Assembly (NCBI GenBank): GCA_021773135.1
Contig: JAJFKP010000051.1
Location: 62,001 to 126,000, forward strand
Source: Woeseiaceae bacterium
Lineage (GTDB): Bacteria > Pseudomonadota > Gammaproteobacteria > Steroidobacterales > Woeseiaceae
Reading direction: 5' to 3'
Length of the DNA: 64,000 bases
Part shown: positions 7,973-17,384 of the stretch, one piece after another
Layout: every line of letters begins with the position of its first letter
Position numbering within the stretch: the first letter of the stretch is position 1
Notes under the pieces: model-generated
Database searches by the model: none
Told to the model about the DNA's origin: nothing
Seen by the model: only the letters and a program-made list of their open reading frames with translations
Made by a program: the position numbers and the translations under genes

Positions 7973-10900
7973 CTAGTTCCAGGGCGGCAGGATCAGGGTT
8001 GGCCCCGCACGCTCTGAAAAGGCTGCAATCTCGTTGCTGACAAGATCATCCCATGCCCGCATGGCCGCCTGCCACTGCGGTTCGATATCGGCAAGCCGGT
8101 CGCGCTGACCCTGGGTAATGCCCAGCACGGCCGAATCTGCCTGGCCAAAAATATTGATCAGAAACGCATCGAGTTTCGGTGCGTAGTTCAAAACGTCCTG
8201 GCCATTCTCGCGCGCGGGAGTAGTCACACTTTCCTGCCAACGGGTAAGTGCATCAATCAGCGTCGACGCTTCTTCAGCCAGCGCATCGTCGTCCAAATCC
8301 TCTGCCAGCGACTTGCGCAGCTCAAGCTGTTTCTTGATATCGAGAAGACTGTCAATACGCTTGAAAATGTCATCCAGCATGTTGAACGTTTGTGCGGCGA
8401 AGGCCTGCTGCTCGGCGATACTGCTGCTGTCGTAGCTGTTGATCGGGTCCCATTCCACGGCGAACGTCGTTTCCTGACTCGCGTCACCGTAGCGCAGCCG
8501 AGCGGTGTAGTCCCCCGGTGCAACGGTATGGCCCAGGATGGCATCGTCGTCGCGCGCCGCGCCGAACAGAAACTTGTAGTCAACCGAAGTTGTCGGATTG
8601 CGTCGCAGATCCCAGACCACACGGTTGATACCCTTCTGTGCCGGAATGGCGTAGCTCGCATTCGCGCCGCCGCCTTTGACGCCTTTTTCCTTGTTCGTCC
8701 GCAGTGTGCGCAGCACATCGCCACGGCTGTCGAGGATTTCCAGCGTTAGTTCGTCGTCTTCGAGATCAACGTCTTCGGCCAGGGCGTAGTAAATGACCGC
8801 GCCATTTGGCGCGCTGGGAGCAGAACTCTCCCCACCGGACGGCCTCCCTTTGGTCGGCGTCATGCGATACGCGGTCGCGGCGTCGTAAAGGTGCACCGTG
8901 GCCGACTCATTATCCGCAACGTACTGCCTGAGGGGCGAGATATCGTCAACGACCCAGAACGCGCGGCCCTGCGTGGCCAGAACCAGGTCATTTCGTCGAA
9001 CCATCAGGTCCGTTATCGGCACCACCGGGAGATTTGTCTGGAACGGCTGCCAATCACCGCCATTATTGAATGACACAAATAATCCGCGTTCCATACCAGC
9101 GAAAAGTAGTCCAGCCCGTTCCGGATCCTCGCGAACAACCCTGGCAAAGTGCTCACCTGGCAGACCGTCGGTAATCTTGCGCCAGCTGGCTCCGTAGTTC
9201 CCGGTTCGATAGACGTACGGTGCGTTATCGCCCGATTTGTATTTCATAGCGACGACATACGCGACCGCGGGATCATGCGGCGACACATCAATCGAGTTGA
9301 TCAGTGCACGATCAATTCCTCGTGGTGTCACGTCCTCCCAGTTTGTGCCGCCGTCGCGCGTTACGTGAACCAGCCCGTCGTCGGAACCTGCCCAGATAAC
9401 GGCGGCGTCGTGAGGGCTCTCTTCAACGACAAAAATCGTATTATAGATTTCTATATTTTCGTTGGTATACGGCCCGGAGCCGAAACCCTGCTTGTCGATT
9501 TCATTTCGTGTCAGGTCAGGACTGACCTCCGTCCAGCTGAAGCCCCGATCCATCGACTTGAGCAAAACCTGGGCGCCGTGATAAATCACACGAGAATCAT
9601 GGGCCGAGACGTGAATCGGTGCGTTCCAGTTGAAACGGTACTTCTGCTCGCTGGCCGGTACGCCCAGACCCAGCTCTTCATAAGCCTTTACCGATCGCGA
9701 AGTCCTTGAGACCGTGTCGAATTCCTCGATCAGGCCCAGGTAGCAGCCCGCATAGGTATAGCGCGGATTGTCGGGGTCGAAAGCCAGATGCGCACTTTCG
9801 CAGCCGCCGTGACTTTCCCAGTCGGTGCGACCTATTGTCCCATCACGAGAGCGACTGTTAATCACCACGGTCGAATTGTCCTGCTGGCCGCCATAGATTC
9901 TGTATTCAAACTGATTGTCTGTATTGACACGATAGAATTGCGCTGTTGGCTGATTGTCCTGGCGTGACCAGCTTGCACCGCCGTCGACCGAAACATTCGC
10001 GCCGCCGTCATTCGCGTTAATCATCCGGTTTGAGTCGTCCGGACTAATCCACAGGTAGTGATTGTCGCCATGCGGAACTGGCACCGTGGAAAACGACTTG
10101 CCGCCGTCAATCGATTTAAGGAACGGCGCGTTCATCACGTAAACCGTATCGGCGTCGTTCGGGTCTGCAAAAATGTGCATGTAATACCAGGATCGCGCGC
10201 GCAGCACCTGCTCACTGTTGACCTGCTGCCAGGTATCTCCACCGTCCGCAGATCGGTACAGGCCGCCAGTATCGCCTTCCGCCTCTATGATGGCCCAAAC
10301 CAGCCCCGGTTTGGCCGACGATGCCGCCACACCAATTTTACCCATGCCATCAGGCAGCCCTTCGGTCAGTCTTTGCCAGGTTTCGCCGCCGTCTGCCGAG
10401 CGCCAGATACCGCTGCCCTCACCGCCTGAGCGCAATGACCATGCAGTTCGCACGCTGTCCCACATCGCCGCATAGAGAATGCGCGGGTTTTCCATGTCCA
10501 CGGCCAGGTCCACAGCGCTTGTCGCCGCGTTCAGCGGCACCAGCACGCGCCGCCAGTTGTCACCGCCATCGGTACTTTTGAAAATGCCGGTGTTCGGTCC
10601 CGGCAGATAGGCGTTTCCCTGGGCTGCGACCCAGATCGTATCCGCATCACCAGGGTGAATACGGATTTCGCCAACCTGCTTCACGCCCTCGAGACCTATG
10701 TGTTTCCAGCTCCTGCCCGCATCGGTTGATTTATAGATACCATCGCCCTGCGAAGACGCAATGTTTCGGAACGGCGACTCTCCCATGCCCACGACAATGA
10801 CGTTCGGATCCGACGGGGCCACTGCAATCGCGCCCACCGCGGCTGAGTCGAAATCGTCATCGGAAATCGGCGCCCAGGAAGCGCCGGCATTGATGGTTTT

Positions 10901-11104
10901 CCAGACGCCGCCCGTTGTGCCCATATAGTAAGTGTGTGGATCCTGTCTGATGCCAACCGCCACCATCGCGCGACCGCCTCTGAACGGTCCTACGTTACGC
11001 GCCTCAATGCCGTCAAAAAAAACCCGCTCGGTGTCTGCTGCGATCGTCACGCCGGAAAGCGTCAGCACAAATAATGTGAACAGCGACGCGATTGGTTTCT
11101 GCAT
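7973..11104 (-). CDS. Secreted VPS10/sialidase-type beta-propeller protein
   Basis: This 1043-residue exported protein has a signal peptide (residues 1-22) followed by a long propeller region to about residue 730. Many Asp-box (BNR) motifs are visible: STDAGRSW, STDGGDNW, SADGGETW, SADGGDTW, SIDGGKSF, SVDGGASW, SMDRGFSW and TRDGGTNW. The C-terminal third contains a beta-rich segment with GINRVVWDLRRNP and a helical end. This architecture is widespread in Bacteroidota and gammaproteobacteria and is usually annotated as a VPS10 domain or BNR glycosyl hydrolase; no catalytic activity can be read from it. It is the first gene of the minus-strand run ending at 4063 and is divergent from the FAD oxidoreductase gene at 11351, with 246 bases between them. 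Confidence 0.85.
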   Translation of the reverse strand: MQKPIASLFTLFVLTLSGVTIAADTERVFFDGIEARNVGPFRGGRAMVAVGIRQDPHTYYMGTTGGVWKTINAGASWAPISDDDFDSAAVGAIAVAPSDPNVIVVGMGESPFRNIASSQGDGIYKSTDAGRSWKHIGLEGVKQVGEIRIHPGDADTIWVAAQGNAYLPGPNTGIFKSTDGGDNWRRVLVPLNAATSAVDLAVDMENPRILYAAMWDSVRTAWSLRSGGEGSGIWRSADGGETWQRLTEGLPDGMGKIGVAASSAKPGLVWAIIEAEGDTGGLYRSADGGDTWQQVNSEQVLRARSWYYMHIFADPNDADTVYVMNAPFLKSIDGGKSFSTVPVPHGDNHYLWISPDDSNRMINANDGGANVSVDGGASWSRQDNQPTAQFYRVNTDNQFEYRIYGGQQDNSTVVINSRSRDGTIGRTDWESHGGCESAHLAFDPDNPRYTYAGCYLGLIEEFDTVSRTSRSVKAYEELGLGVPASEQKYRFNWNAPIHVSAHDSRVIYHGAQVLLKSMDRGFSWTEVSPDLTRNEIDKQGFGSGPYTNENIEIYNTIFVVEESPHDAAVIWAGSDDGLVHVTRDGGTNWEDVTPRGIDRALINSIDVSPHDPAVAYVVAMKYKSGDNAPYVYRTGNYGASWRKITDGLPGEHFARVVREDPERAGLLFAGMERGLFVSFNNGGDWQPFQTNLPVVPITDLMVRRNDLVLATQGRAFWVVDDISPLRQYVADNESATVHLYDAATAYRMTPTKGRPSGGESSAPSAPNGAVIYYALAEDVDLEDDELTLEILDSRGDVLRTLRTNKEKGVKGGGANASYAIPAQKGINRVVWDLRRNPTTSVDYKFLFGAARDDDAILGHTVAPGDYTARLRYGDASQETTFAVEWDPINSYDSSSIAEQQAFAAQTFNMLDDIFKRIDSLLDIKKQLELRKSLAEDLDDDALAEEASTLIDALTRWQESVTTPARENGQDVLNYAPKLDAFLINIFGQADSAVLGITQGQRDRLADIEPQWQAAMRAWDDLVSNEIAAFSERAGPTLILPPWN

Positions 11105-11350
11105 AGTGATCCCCCCGGGTTCTTCCGGTTATTGTTTTCCGAACGGCAGCAGCATGTCAGATTTCCGGCCGTTTTTCATGCTCACCGCAAGCGCACTACG
11201 ATGTTCCCCGCGATGACCGAAGGTGGCACTATCCCCACCATCTGAAATCTGTGCTGATATTGGAGTCAGGCCACTTTACTATTGGTCGTTAACCGGACGG
11301 CGACCAGCAATCTTGTCGACGCAGAAAAATAACAGAATTGGGGATACCGG

Positions 11351-12895
11351 TTGGATCGCTACGACGCAATCATCATTGGTGCCGGACATAACGGACTGGT
11401 CTGCGCAGCGTACCTGGCGAAAAATGGTCAGCGGGTCCTGGTTCTGGAGGCCGCCGCGACGGCGGGCGGACTGGGTGCAAGCCGCGAGTTTCATCCCGGA
11501 TTTCGTGCGTCGATTGCTCATTCTGTCAGCCACTTTTCACAGGCGATAGCGGACGACCTGCAGCTGGCATCGTTTGGCTTCGATCCCGCATCAGACCCGA
11601 TACCGACCATTGGTCTTGGCCTCGATGGCAACCACATTGTCATTGACGGAACTAAATTGCTGGGTGCCGGTTCGGACGACGTCGCGGCTTACGGACGTTA
11701 CTGCAAGTCTATGCATCGATTTGCCGATGTATTGAAACCCTTCTGGTTAAAGACAATGCCGCGCATCGGCAGCGCGAACTTCGCCGACCTGGCAGCCTTC
11801 GGCAATATCGGGCTCAAACTGCGGCGCTTAGGAAGAAAAGACATGCAGGAGTTTCTGCGCGTTGCATCGCTCCCGGCCCGTGACCTGATGGACGAAAATT
11901 TTGAGAATGAAATCCTCAAGGCAACGCTAAGCTGGGACGGGCTGCTTGGTGCGAAAATGGCGCCCAGGTCACCGAACAGCGCAGTTTTGGCGCTACTGTA
12001 CCGGTTAAGTGGTGAGGCACGTGGTGCACATGCCATTGCTGCCGGCGGAGTCAATGCGCTGATCAGTTCGCTGCGAGGTGCGGCAGAGGCAGCTGGCGTG
12101 AGGTTAAGATATAACGCCGATGTCGCACGCATCCTCATCAGCGAAAGCGGCGACGGATTAAGCGCAACTGGCGTCGAACTGCGTAACGGCGAACGCGTTG
12201 AAGCGGATCGGGTAATTTCCAGTGCAGACCCGAAAACAACCTTCGTGAACCTGGTCGGTGTCCAGTATCTTGATATCGGCTTCACCAATCGTATTCGTCG
12301 CCTCCGGTGCGATGGTTACGTCGCCAAATTACATCTTGCGCTTAGCGAACTGCCGCTGTTCGACGGGCTGCAGCAACCTGATGGGCGACTGATTATTGCG
12401 CCCGACATGGATGCTATAGAGTTTGCATTTGACGATGCGAAGTACGGTGAAAGTCCCAAGAATCCGGTAATGGAGATTGTCCTGCCGAGCCTGCACGACC
12501 CGTCCGTAGCGCCAGATGGTCAACATGTACTTTCGGCACACGTGATGTATGTGCCTCTTAAGCTGCAAGGAGGATGGACCGACGCGGCACGCGACCAGAT
12601 GTGTGAACGTACTATCGACATAATCGCCCGCTATGCGCCGCGCATCCGTGAGCAAATAACCGGACAGGAGTTCCTGACGCCCGCCGATATCGAACGGCAG
12701 TATCGCGTTACGGGAGGACACTGGCACCACACAGAATTTGCAGTCGACCAGATGTTGATGATGCGACCCACTTATGGGGCAGCACAGTATCAGACGCCCG
12801 TACCCGGACTGTTTTTGTGTGGCGCCGGCAGTCACCCGGGCGGCGACCTGGTGGGTGGGGCCGGACACAACGCCGCGCAGGTGATCCTGGGATGA
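11351..12895 (+). CDS. Phytoene-dehydrogenase-like FAD oxidoreductase (first copy)
   Basis: This 514-residue flavoprotein of the CrtI-related family has the N-terminal Rossmann motif DAIIIGAGHNGL (FAD binding, residues 5-16), followed by the acidic end of the second strand (VLVLEA). The C-terminal FAD segment reads LFLCGAGSHPGGDLVGGAGHN, which is typical of the group. No carotenoid genes are nearby, so carotenoid desaturation is unlikely. The start is a TTG at 11351 with GGGGA five bases upstream. The stop overlaps the start of a second, related flavoprotein by four bases (ATGA), and a GcvT-fold gene follows. The three genes are probably one operon acting on one substrate; the two paralogues may form a heterodimer. 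The substrate is unknown. Confidence 0.82.
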   Translation: MDRYDAIIIGAGHNGLVCAAYLAKNGQRVLVLEAAATAGGLGASREFHPGFRASIAHSVSHFSQAIADDLQLASFGFDPASDPIPTIGLGLDGNHIVIDGTKLLGAGSDDVAAYGRYCKSMHRFADVLKPFWLKTMPRIGSANFADLAAFGNIGLKLRRLGRKDMQEFLRVASLPARDLMDENFENEILKATLSWDGLLGAKMAPRSPNSAVLALLYRLSGEARGAHAIAAGGVNALISSLRGAAEAAGVRLRYNADVARILISESGDGLSATGVELRNGERVEADRVISSADPKTTFVNLVGVQYLDIGFTNRIRRLRCDGYVAKLHLALSELPLFDGLQQPDGRLIIAPDMDAIEFAFDDAKYGESPKNPVMEIVLPSLHDPSVAPDGQHVLSAHVMYVPLKLQGGWTDAARDQMCERTIDIIARYAPRIREQITGQEFLTPADIERQYRVTGGHWHHTEFAVDQMLMMRPTYGAAQYQTPVPGLFLCGAGSHPGGDLVGGAGHNAAQVILG

Positions 12896-14511
12896 GCCAC
12901 TACGACGCAATCATAATCGGCGCCGGCCACAACGGCCTGACGAATGCCGCCTATCTTGCAAAAGCCGGGCTCAATGTCGTGGTGGTCGAAAAGAACGAGT
13001 ATATCGGTGGCGCGGCCGTGTCACGGGAACTGCACGAAGGCTGGACCTATTCCAGTTGCTCTTATGTCTGTAGCATGATGCGGCAGGCATTGCATCGTGA
13101 CCTCGACCTTGGCCGCCACGGACTGTTGTTGGTGCCCTATCTTGGCACCATTAATTTCGGTGACGGTGATGAGCGGCTGTTTTCGTATCACAATGAAGAG
13201 GCAGCGCATCTTGAATTGAAGCGACACTCGAAGCGCGATGCAGACGCGATGCATCGCTTCCAAACGGATCTGACGCGATACTCGCAGCTGATCCGCAAGA
13301 CGCTGCTGAGAACGCCTCCGGACCCTGCTTCGTTCAAGCCGCGGGATATTAAAGAGCTGCTGTACCTGGCCAAACAGTTCTGGAAGCTTGGCGAAAACGA
13401 GATATACGAATACGTCCGCTTTTTCACCATGAGCGCCGCAGAATATCTCGATGACTATTTCGAGAACGACATGATCAAGGCTGCGATGGCGAGCCCCGGT
13501 ATCATCGGCACGGCTCTGGGCGTCTATTCACCGGGCTCCGCCTATATCCTGCTGCACCATGTCATGGGCGATGTCGATGGAAGTATCGGTGCCTGGGGTC
13601 TCGCACGCGGTGGCATGGGTGCCATATCAAACGCTATCGCAAGCGCTTTGCAGGAACACGGTGGCGAAATTCGCACTAATGCCGGGGTACAGCAGATACT
13701 GGTGGAGGGAGGGAATGCGGTCGGTGTCGTGCTTGCGAACGGCGACGAAATCAGGGCACGCATCGTCGTCTCCAACCTGGACGCAAAGCGCACCTTCACG
13801 CAGGTCATGGACAAAAACAATCTGCCGGACGGCATTTACGAAAAGGCGAAGAATTTCAAAATTCGCGGCTCGTCAGGCAAGGTCAACATTGCGCTGTCCG
13901 GACTGCCGAAATTCACCGGAGTCCCCGAAAACCGCTACATTAATCGGGGCGGACAGGCCTTTACAGGTTCTCTTGCAACGATGGAAAGAGCCTACGATTG
14001 CTGGAAGCGAGGTCGCTGGTCTGACGATCCGTTCATCGAATCCGTAATCCCGTCTGCCTGGGACCCGACGGTCGCACCTCCCGGCAAGCACTGGATGTCC
14101 AATTTTATCCAGTACTGCCCGCCCAGGCTGGCCAGCGGTCCGTGGACCCCGGAGAAACGAGATCAGTTCGGGCAGACGGTGGTCGACAAACTTGAAAAGT
14201 ACAGCCCGGGTTTCAAAGACCTGATCGTCCACATGGAAGTTCGCACGCCGCATGAGATCGAACAGGAAATCGGCCTGACCGAGGGCAATATTTTCCAGGG
14301 CGAGCTGACCATCGATCAACTGTTGTTCAATCGCCCGTTTCCTGGCTATGCGCAATATCGTATGCCGGTAAAAAATCTCTATATGTGTGGCTCGTCGACT
14401 CACCCGGGAGGCGGTGTTTCATCTGCGTGCGGCGCCAATGCGGCCCGCGAAATTCTCATGGACCTGAAGCGACCGAACACCGTTCCTGAAGACGACTTTT
14501 ATGATGAATAA
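12892..14511 (+). CDS. Phytoene-dehydrogenase-like FAD oxidoreductase (second copy)
   Basis: This 539-residue paralogue of the preceding gene has the FAD-binding motif DAIIIGAGHNGL at residues 5-16 and the C-terminal signature LYMCGSSTHPGGGVSSACGAN. It is a little longer than the first copy, with extra sequence around residues 80-160 (KRHSKRDADAMHRF region). The ATG at 12892 overlaps the upstream stop, so a longer ORF start at 12817 is rejected. Three bases separate its stop from the GcvT-like gene. The close pairing of two diverged flavoproteins with a folate-type protein suggests oxidation or demethylation of a shared small molecule; this is inferred from context only. Confidence 0.82.
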   Translation: MSHYDAIIIGAGHNGLTNAAYLAKAGLNVVVVEKNEYIGGAAVSRELHEGWTYSSCSYVCSMMRQALHRDLDLGRHGLLLVPYLGTINFGDGDERLFSYHNEEAAHLELKRHSKRDADAMHRFQTDLTRYSQLIRKTLLRTPPDPASFKPRDIKELLYLAKQFWKLGENEIYEYVRFFTMSAAEYLDDYFENDMIKAAMASPGIIGTALGVYSPGSAYILLHHVMGDVDGSIGAWGLARGGMGAISNAIASALQEHGGEIRTNAGVQQILVEGGNAVGVVLANGDEIRARIVVSNLDAKRTFTQVMDKNNLPDGIYEKAKNFKIRGSSGKVNIALSGLPKFTGVPENRYINRGGQAFTGSLATMERAYDCWKRGRWSDDPFIESVIPSAWDPTVAPPGKHWMSNFIQYCPPRLASGPWTPEKRDQFGQTVVDKLEKYSPGFKDLIVHMEVRTPHEIEQEIGLTEGNIFQGELTIDQLLFNRPFPGYAQYRMPVKNLYMCGSSTHPGGGVSSACGANAAREILMDLKRPNTVPEDDFYDE

Positions 14512-14514
14512 GCT

Positions 14515-15711
14515 ATGAACAGTGCTGACCCATACGCCGGCGAGCGTCTGAAACTTTCTCCGTTCCATCCGCGACAGCGTGAGCTGAACATTCGCGATGC
14601 ATGGTCAGCGTGGAACGGTTACAAGTTCGCTGACTACTATTACGATGCAGAGTACGAGTATTTTTGCGTACGTAATACCTGTGGCACTTATGACATCTGC
14701 CCGATGCAGAAATATGAAATTCGCGGCAACGATGCGGAAGCGATGCTCAATCGGATGGTCACCAGGGATGTCAAGAAAATAAAGGTTAACAGGGTGGCCT
14801 ACTGCGTCTGGTGCACCGACGAAGGACGCATGATCGATGACGGCACCATTTTCAGACTGGCAAACGACAGGTTCATGCTTACCTGCGGCAGCCCCTGCAA
14901 CGCGTGGCTGGAAAAAAGCGCTTTCGGCTTCGATGAGGTTCAGGTTGCTGACATTACCGACAGGCTCGCGGCACTTTCGCTACAGGGCCCCACGTCGTTT
15001 GCCGTGCTTCAGGCAATGGGTCTGGCCGGAACTGAGTCTGCGAAACCCTTCGATATTCTGACGCTTCCGTTCCACGACGACACACTCATGGTGTCACGCA
15101 CGGGCTTCACCGGCGATCTGGGATACGAGCTGTGGATCAAACCTGATCTTGCACTCCGGCTCTGGGACGAACTCTATGCTGCGGGCGGTGATTATGGTAT
15201 CCAGCCTTACGGTGAAGCTGCAACGAATATGGCCAGGCTTGAGGCTGCGTTCATCATGCCCGCGATGGAGTTTAATGAGGCACTCCGCACCGTGAACTTC
15301 GAGCACGACCAGACTCCGTTCGAGCTGAACCTGGGCTGGCTTGTTGATTTCAAAAAGCCGCACTTCAGTGGCCGACGCGCCCTGCTGGAAGAGAAACGTC
15401 GCGGCCCGAAATACACGTTGACGAAACTCGACATTGAAGGCAACAAGCCCGCTGATGGTTCGTACATCTATTCGAACCGGCGCTGCACCCAGGAGGTCGG
15501 TTACGTCACGTCAGCCATGTGGTCGCCCGCGGTAAAAGCGAACATCGCTCTGGCAATGATTGAAACAAAATATCTGCAGGGCGAACTGTGGGTGGAGATC
15601 TATTACGAAAAAGAGTTGCGCCAGTACAGCCGGGTCGTGAAGTGCACGCAAAAACAGAAACCGTTCTGGACGCCTGCCCGGGCGCGCGCGACTCCGCCAC
15701 CGAATTACTAG
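14515..15711 (+). CDS. GcvT/YgfZ-fold aminomethyltransferase-family protein
   Basis: This 398-residue protein belongs to the glycine-cleavage T-protein superfamily, whose members move one-carbon units from a substrate to tetrahydrofolate (for example GcvT, DmdA and the LigM demethylase). The folate-site pair D108-D109 lies in DEGRMIDDGTIF. The family motifs SLQGPTSFAVLQ, SRTGFTGDLGYELW and NMARLEA follow in the expected order, and a C-terminal barrel holds EVGYVTSAMWSP. There is no lipoyl-protein (GcvH) or GcvP gene beside it, so glycine cleavage is unlikely. It is coupled to the two FAD oxidoreductases upstream. A folate-dependent demethylase of an unknown methylated compound is a reasonable hypothesis. 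It ends seven bases before the MOSC gene on the other strand. Confidence 0.83.
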   Translation: MNSADPYAGERLKLSPFHPRQRELNIRDAWSAWNGYKFADYYYDAEYEYFCVRNTCGTYDICPMQKYEIRGNDAEAMLNRMVTRDVKKIKVNRVAYCVWCTDEGRMIDDGTIFRLANDRFMLTCGSPCNAWLEKSAFGFDEVQVADITDRLAALSLQGPTSFAVLQAMGLAGTESAKPFDILTLPFHDDTLMVSRTGFTGDLGYELWIKPDLALRLWDELYAAGGDYGIQPYGEAATNMARLEAAFIMPAMEFNEALRTVNFEHDQTPFELNLGWLVDFKKPHFSGRRALLEEKRRGPKYTLTKLDIEGNKPADGSYIYSNRRCTQEVGYVTSAMWSPAVKANIALAMIETKYLQGELWVEIYYEKELRQYSRVVKCTQKQKPFWTPARARATPPPNY

Positions 15712-15718
15712 CTGCGAA

Positions 15719-16303
15719 TTAGTCGGCCGAGCGCCGTAACCATGCAGGCGCCTCGTAAATCACCACTACTACCTCGTCCCCGGGCTTGATCGCGCCAGGC
15801 ACGTCAACGACGCCGACGACACCGCGACTCAGCTTGGCCGCCTTGGAAAATTCTGTGGCAGACAATGTTTGCCCCGAACGCTTTGTATACAGATCTGCAA
15901 TTTTTCTGCCCATGTCCTGACATGGAGGATTATATTCCTCGACCACCAGCTCCGCCCCTGACGGGAACTTCAAGATCGTTCCTTTCGGTAAACGGGAAAG
16001 TTGACGCACGCCGGACAGGCAGAGATTGGCACCGAGACAGGTCGCTGTTAGTTCGTCGCGCAGGTCCAACGCCCTGCTGATTTCTGCAAGCTCCTCAACT
16101 GACACCGCGGACCACTGGCGTTCGTTGCGTCGCACAGTCCCCTTTGGCTGCTTGTCCCCCTGCCATGTTTCGCGCTGACCGGAGCGGTGTCGGTCGCCGA
16201 CAATGCCGTCGAGCTCCACCTGGATTGAGGGGTGTGCTTCTTTGCTCAGATCGTCGTTCGTTCCGGCATGCACGGATTCTACGCGCGCTGTGAGCGTGTT
16301 CAT
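15719..16303 (-). CDS. MOSC domain protein
   Basis: This 194-residue stand-alone MOSC domain protein is related to the C-terminal domain of molybdenum cofactor sulfurase and to YiiM/YuaD proteins. Conserved features are DGIVGDRH near residue 33, LGANLCLSG (Cys95) and the NPPC motif with Cys128, the position that usually coordinates molybdenum. The ATG at 16303 starts two bases after the preceding gene's stop codon; the longer ORF to 16354 lies inside that gene. No clear Shine-Dalgarno is visible, so translational coupling is likely. It is the last gene of a minus-strand envelope operon, where a cytoplasmic MOSC protein is unexpected. It may serve a molybdoenzyme encoded elsewhere. Confidence 0.8.
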   Translation of the reverse strand: MNTLTARVESVHAGTNDDLSKEAHPSIQVELDGIVGDRHRSGQRETWQGDKQPKGTVRRNERQWSAVSVEELAEISRALDLRDELTATCLGANLCLSGVRQLSRLPKGTILKFPSGAELVVEEYNPPCQDMGRKIADLYTKRSGQTLSATEFSKAAKLSRGVVGVVDVPGAIKPGDEVVVVIYEAPAWLRRSAD

Positions 16304-16304
16304 C

Positions 16305-17384
16305 CTAGGGCGAAATGTCTGTGCCCACGTTGCCGTCGCGATCAGGATGCACAATGAAGACCTGCGTCATTTTGACATCGAGTGCCGTTGAAATGGCCGT
16401 GTTGGCACCGGTTTCGGGGTCGGGATACGCATCGGCAAGCCGCCGTAATGCCTTGTAAAGGGAAATGCCCGAAATTTGCCCGTTGCTGAGATGGTGCGTT
16501 GAATCATTCCTGATCAACTGCTTGTACCAGGTGTCAACGTCAGCATAACCAGCCACCAGGCCGTTGGCGTCGGTCGGCGACAGCGTCAGCTGCAATCGCA
16601 TGTCACGTATGAGCTGTACCGTCGGCACTGACAGGTTCATCCAGGGAATAATGGCCTCAGCAATCGGCTCGGTTGTTAACACAGAATCGGTTATTTTCCC
16701 CCGCGTTCGCCTGATCAGTCTTGCCCCCCAACGCGTATCGACTCGTTGCGAACCTCCCGACATGACTTTTAGTCCGGTGGCATCAGTCAACAGCCGATCC
16801 AGACCACGATATACAGTCACCGTCACGTCATCGTCGTTTGCCAGGTCATCGACTCCGGTAAGTTCGATCATCGTTCGGTTGTAGCGCCGGTCGGCGATCG
16901 CCTTGTCCTGAAAAATGACTTCGACGCCGTCGGGTCCTCTGAATCCAATGATGCAACCGACCGCACGGTAAACCTCGTTATCGATGCCCTCCCCGCCATC
17001 CGGATGCGTGAAATCATTGGGGCCGATCTCGTTGTCCAGGTTCAGCCCGTAAGAGTAAGGTCCCTGCACGTAATGGAATGGTAGTGGATCGGGATCAACC
17101 GTAGGGTGCCAGGTTTCAATTTCCTGCTTCAGTTGAGTACCAACAACAGTTCGGCTTTCAGGATCCGGAAACAAGATTTCGAACTGTTCGCGAGGACCAT
17201 CGTTGAAGCCGTCCGGGCACTCCTGTTGCGCATCCGGTGTCTGGTAAACCGACCAGAACAGGTTCGTCATGACGTATCCGATTCTGCCGTCTGGTGGTGC
17301 AAACGAGTCGCCATCCTCTGCAAGGGCAGCACAGGAAACGGTGATGCCAAATCCGATCAATAACGCTGATAGTCGATTCTTCAT
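16305..17384 (-). CDS. Secreted protein of unknown function
   Basis: I do not recognise this 359-residue protein. It has a clear signal peptide (residues 1-22, ending CAALA) and a mature region rich in Asp and Gly. Landmarks are GYVMTNLFWSVYQ near the N-terminus, ECPDGFNDGPREQ, NEIGPNDFTHPDGG in the middle and an IRNDSTHHLSNGQISG segment near the end. No membrane segment or enzyme motif is visible. The start at 17384 overlaps the stop of the upstream secreted-repeat gene (ATGA). Its place in an operon with DUF1552, DUF1592 and secreted-repeat genes suggests that it works in the same envelope process. Similar unnamed proteins seem to accompany such genes elsewhere, but I cannot verify that here. 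Confidence 0.75.
   Translation of the reverse strand: MKNRLSALLIGFGITVSCAALAEDGDSFAPPDGRIGYVMTNLFWSVYQTPDAQQECPDGFNDGPREQFEILFPDPESRTVVGTQLKQEIETWHPTVDPDPLPFHYVQGPYSYGLNLDNEIGPNDFTHPDGGEGIDNEVYRAVGCIIGFRGPDGVEVIFQDKAIADRRYNRTMIELTGVDDLANDDDVTVTVYRGLDRLLTDATGLKVMSGGSQRVDTRWGARLIRRTRGKITDSVLTTEPIAEAIIPWMNLSVPTVQLIRDMRLQLTLSPTDANGLVAGYADVDTWYKQLIRNDSTHHLSNGQISGISLYKALRRLADAYPDPETGANTAISTALDVKMTQVFIVHPDRDGNVGTDISP

Noticed and set aside
11351-14511. FAD oxidoreductases as carotenoid biosynthesis enzymes
   Set aside because: They look CrtI-like, but no crtB, crtE or other carotenoid genes are present and a GcvT-fold gene is coupled instead.
14515-15711. GcvT-fold protein as the glycine cleavage T-protein
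   Set aside because: No GcvH or GcvP gene is adjacent, and the operon partners are flavoproteins.
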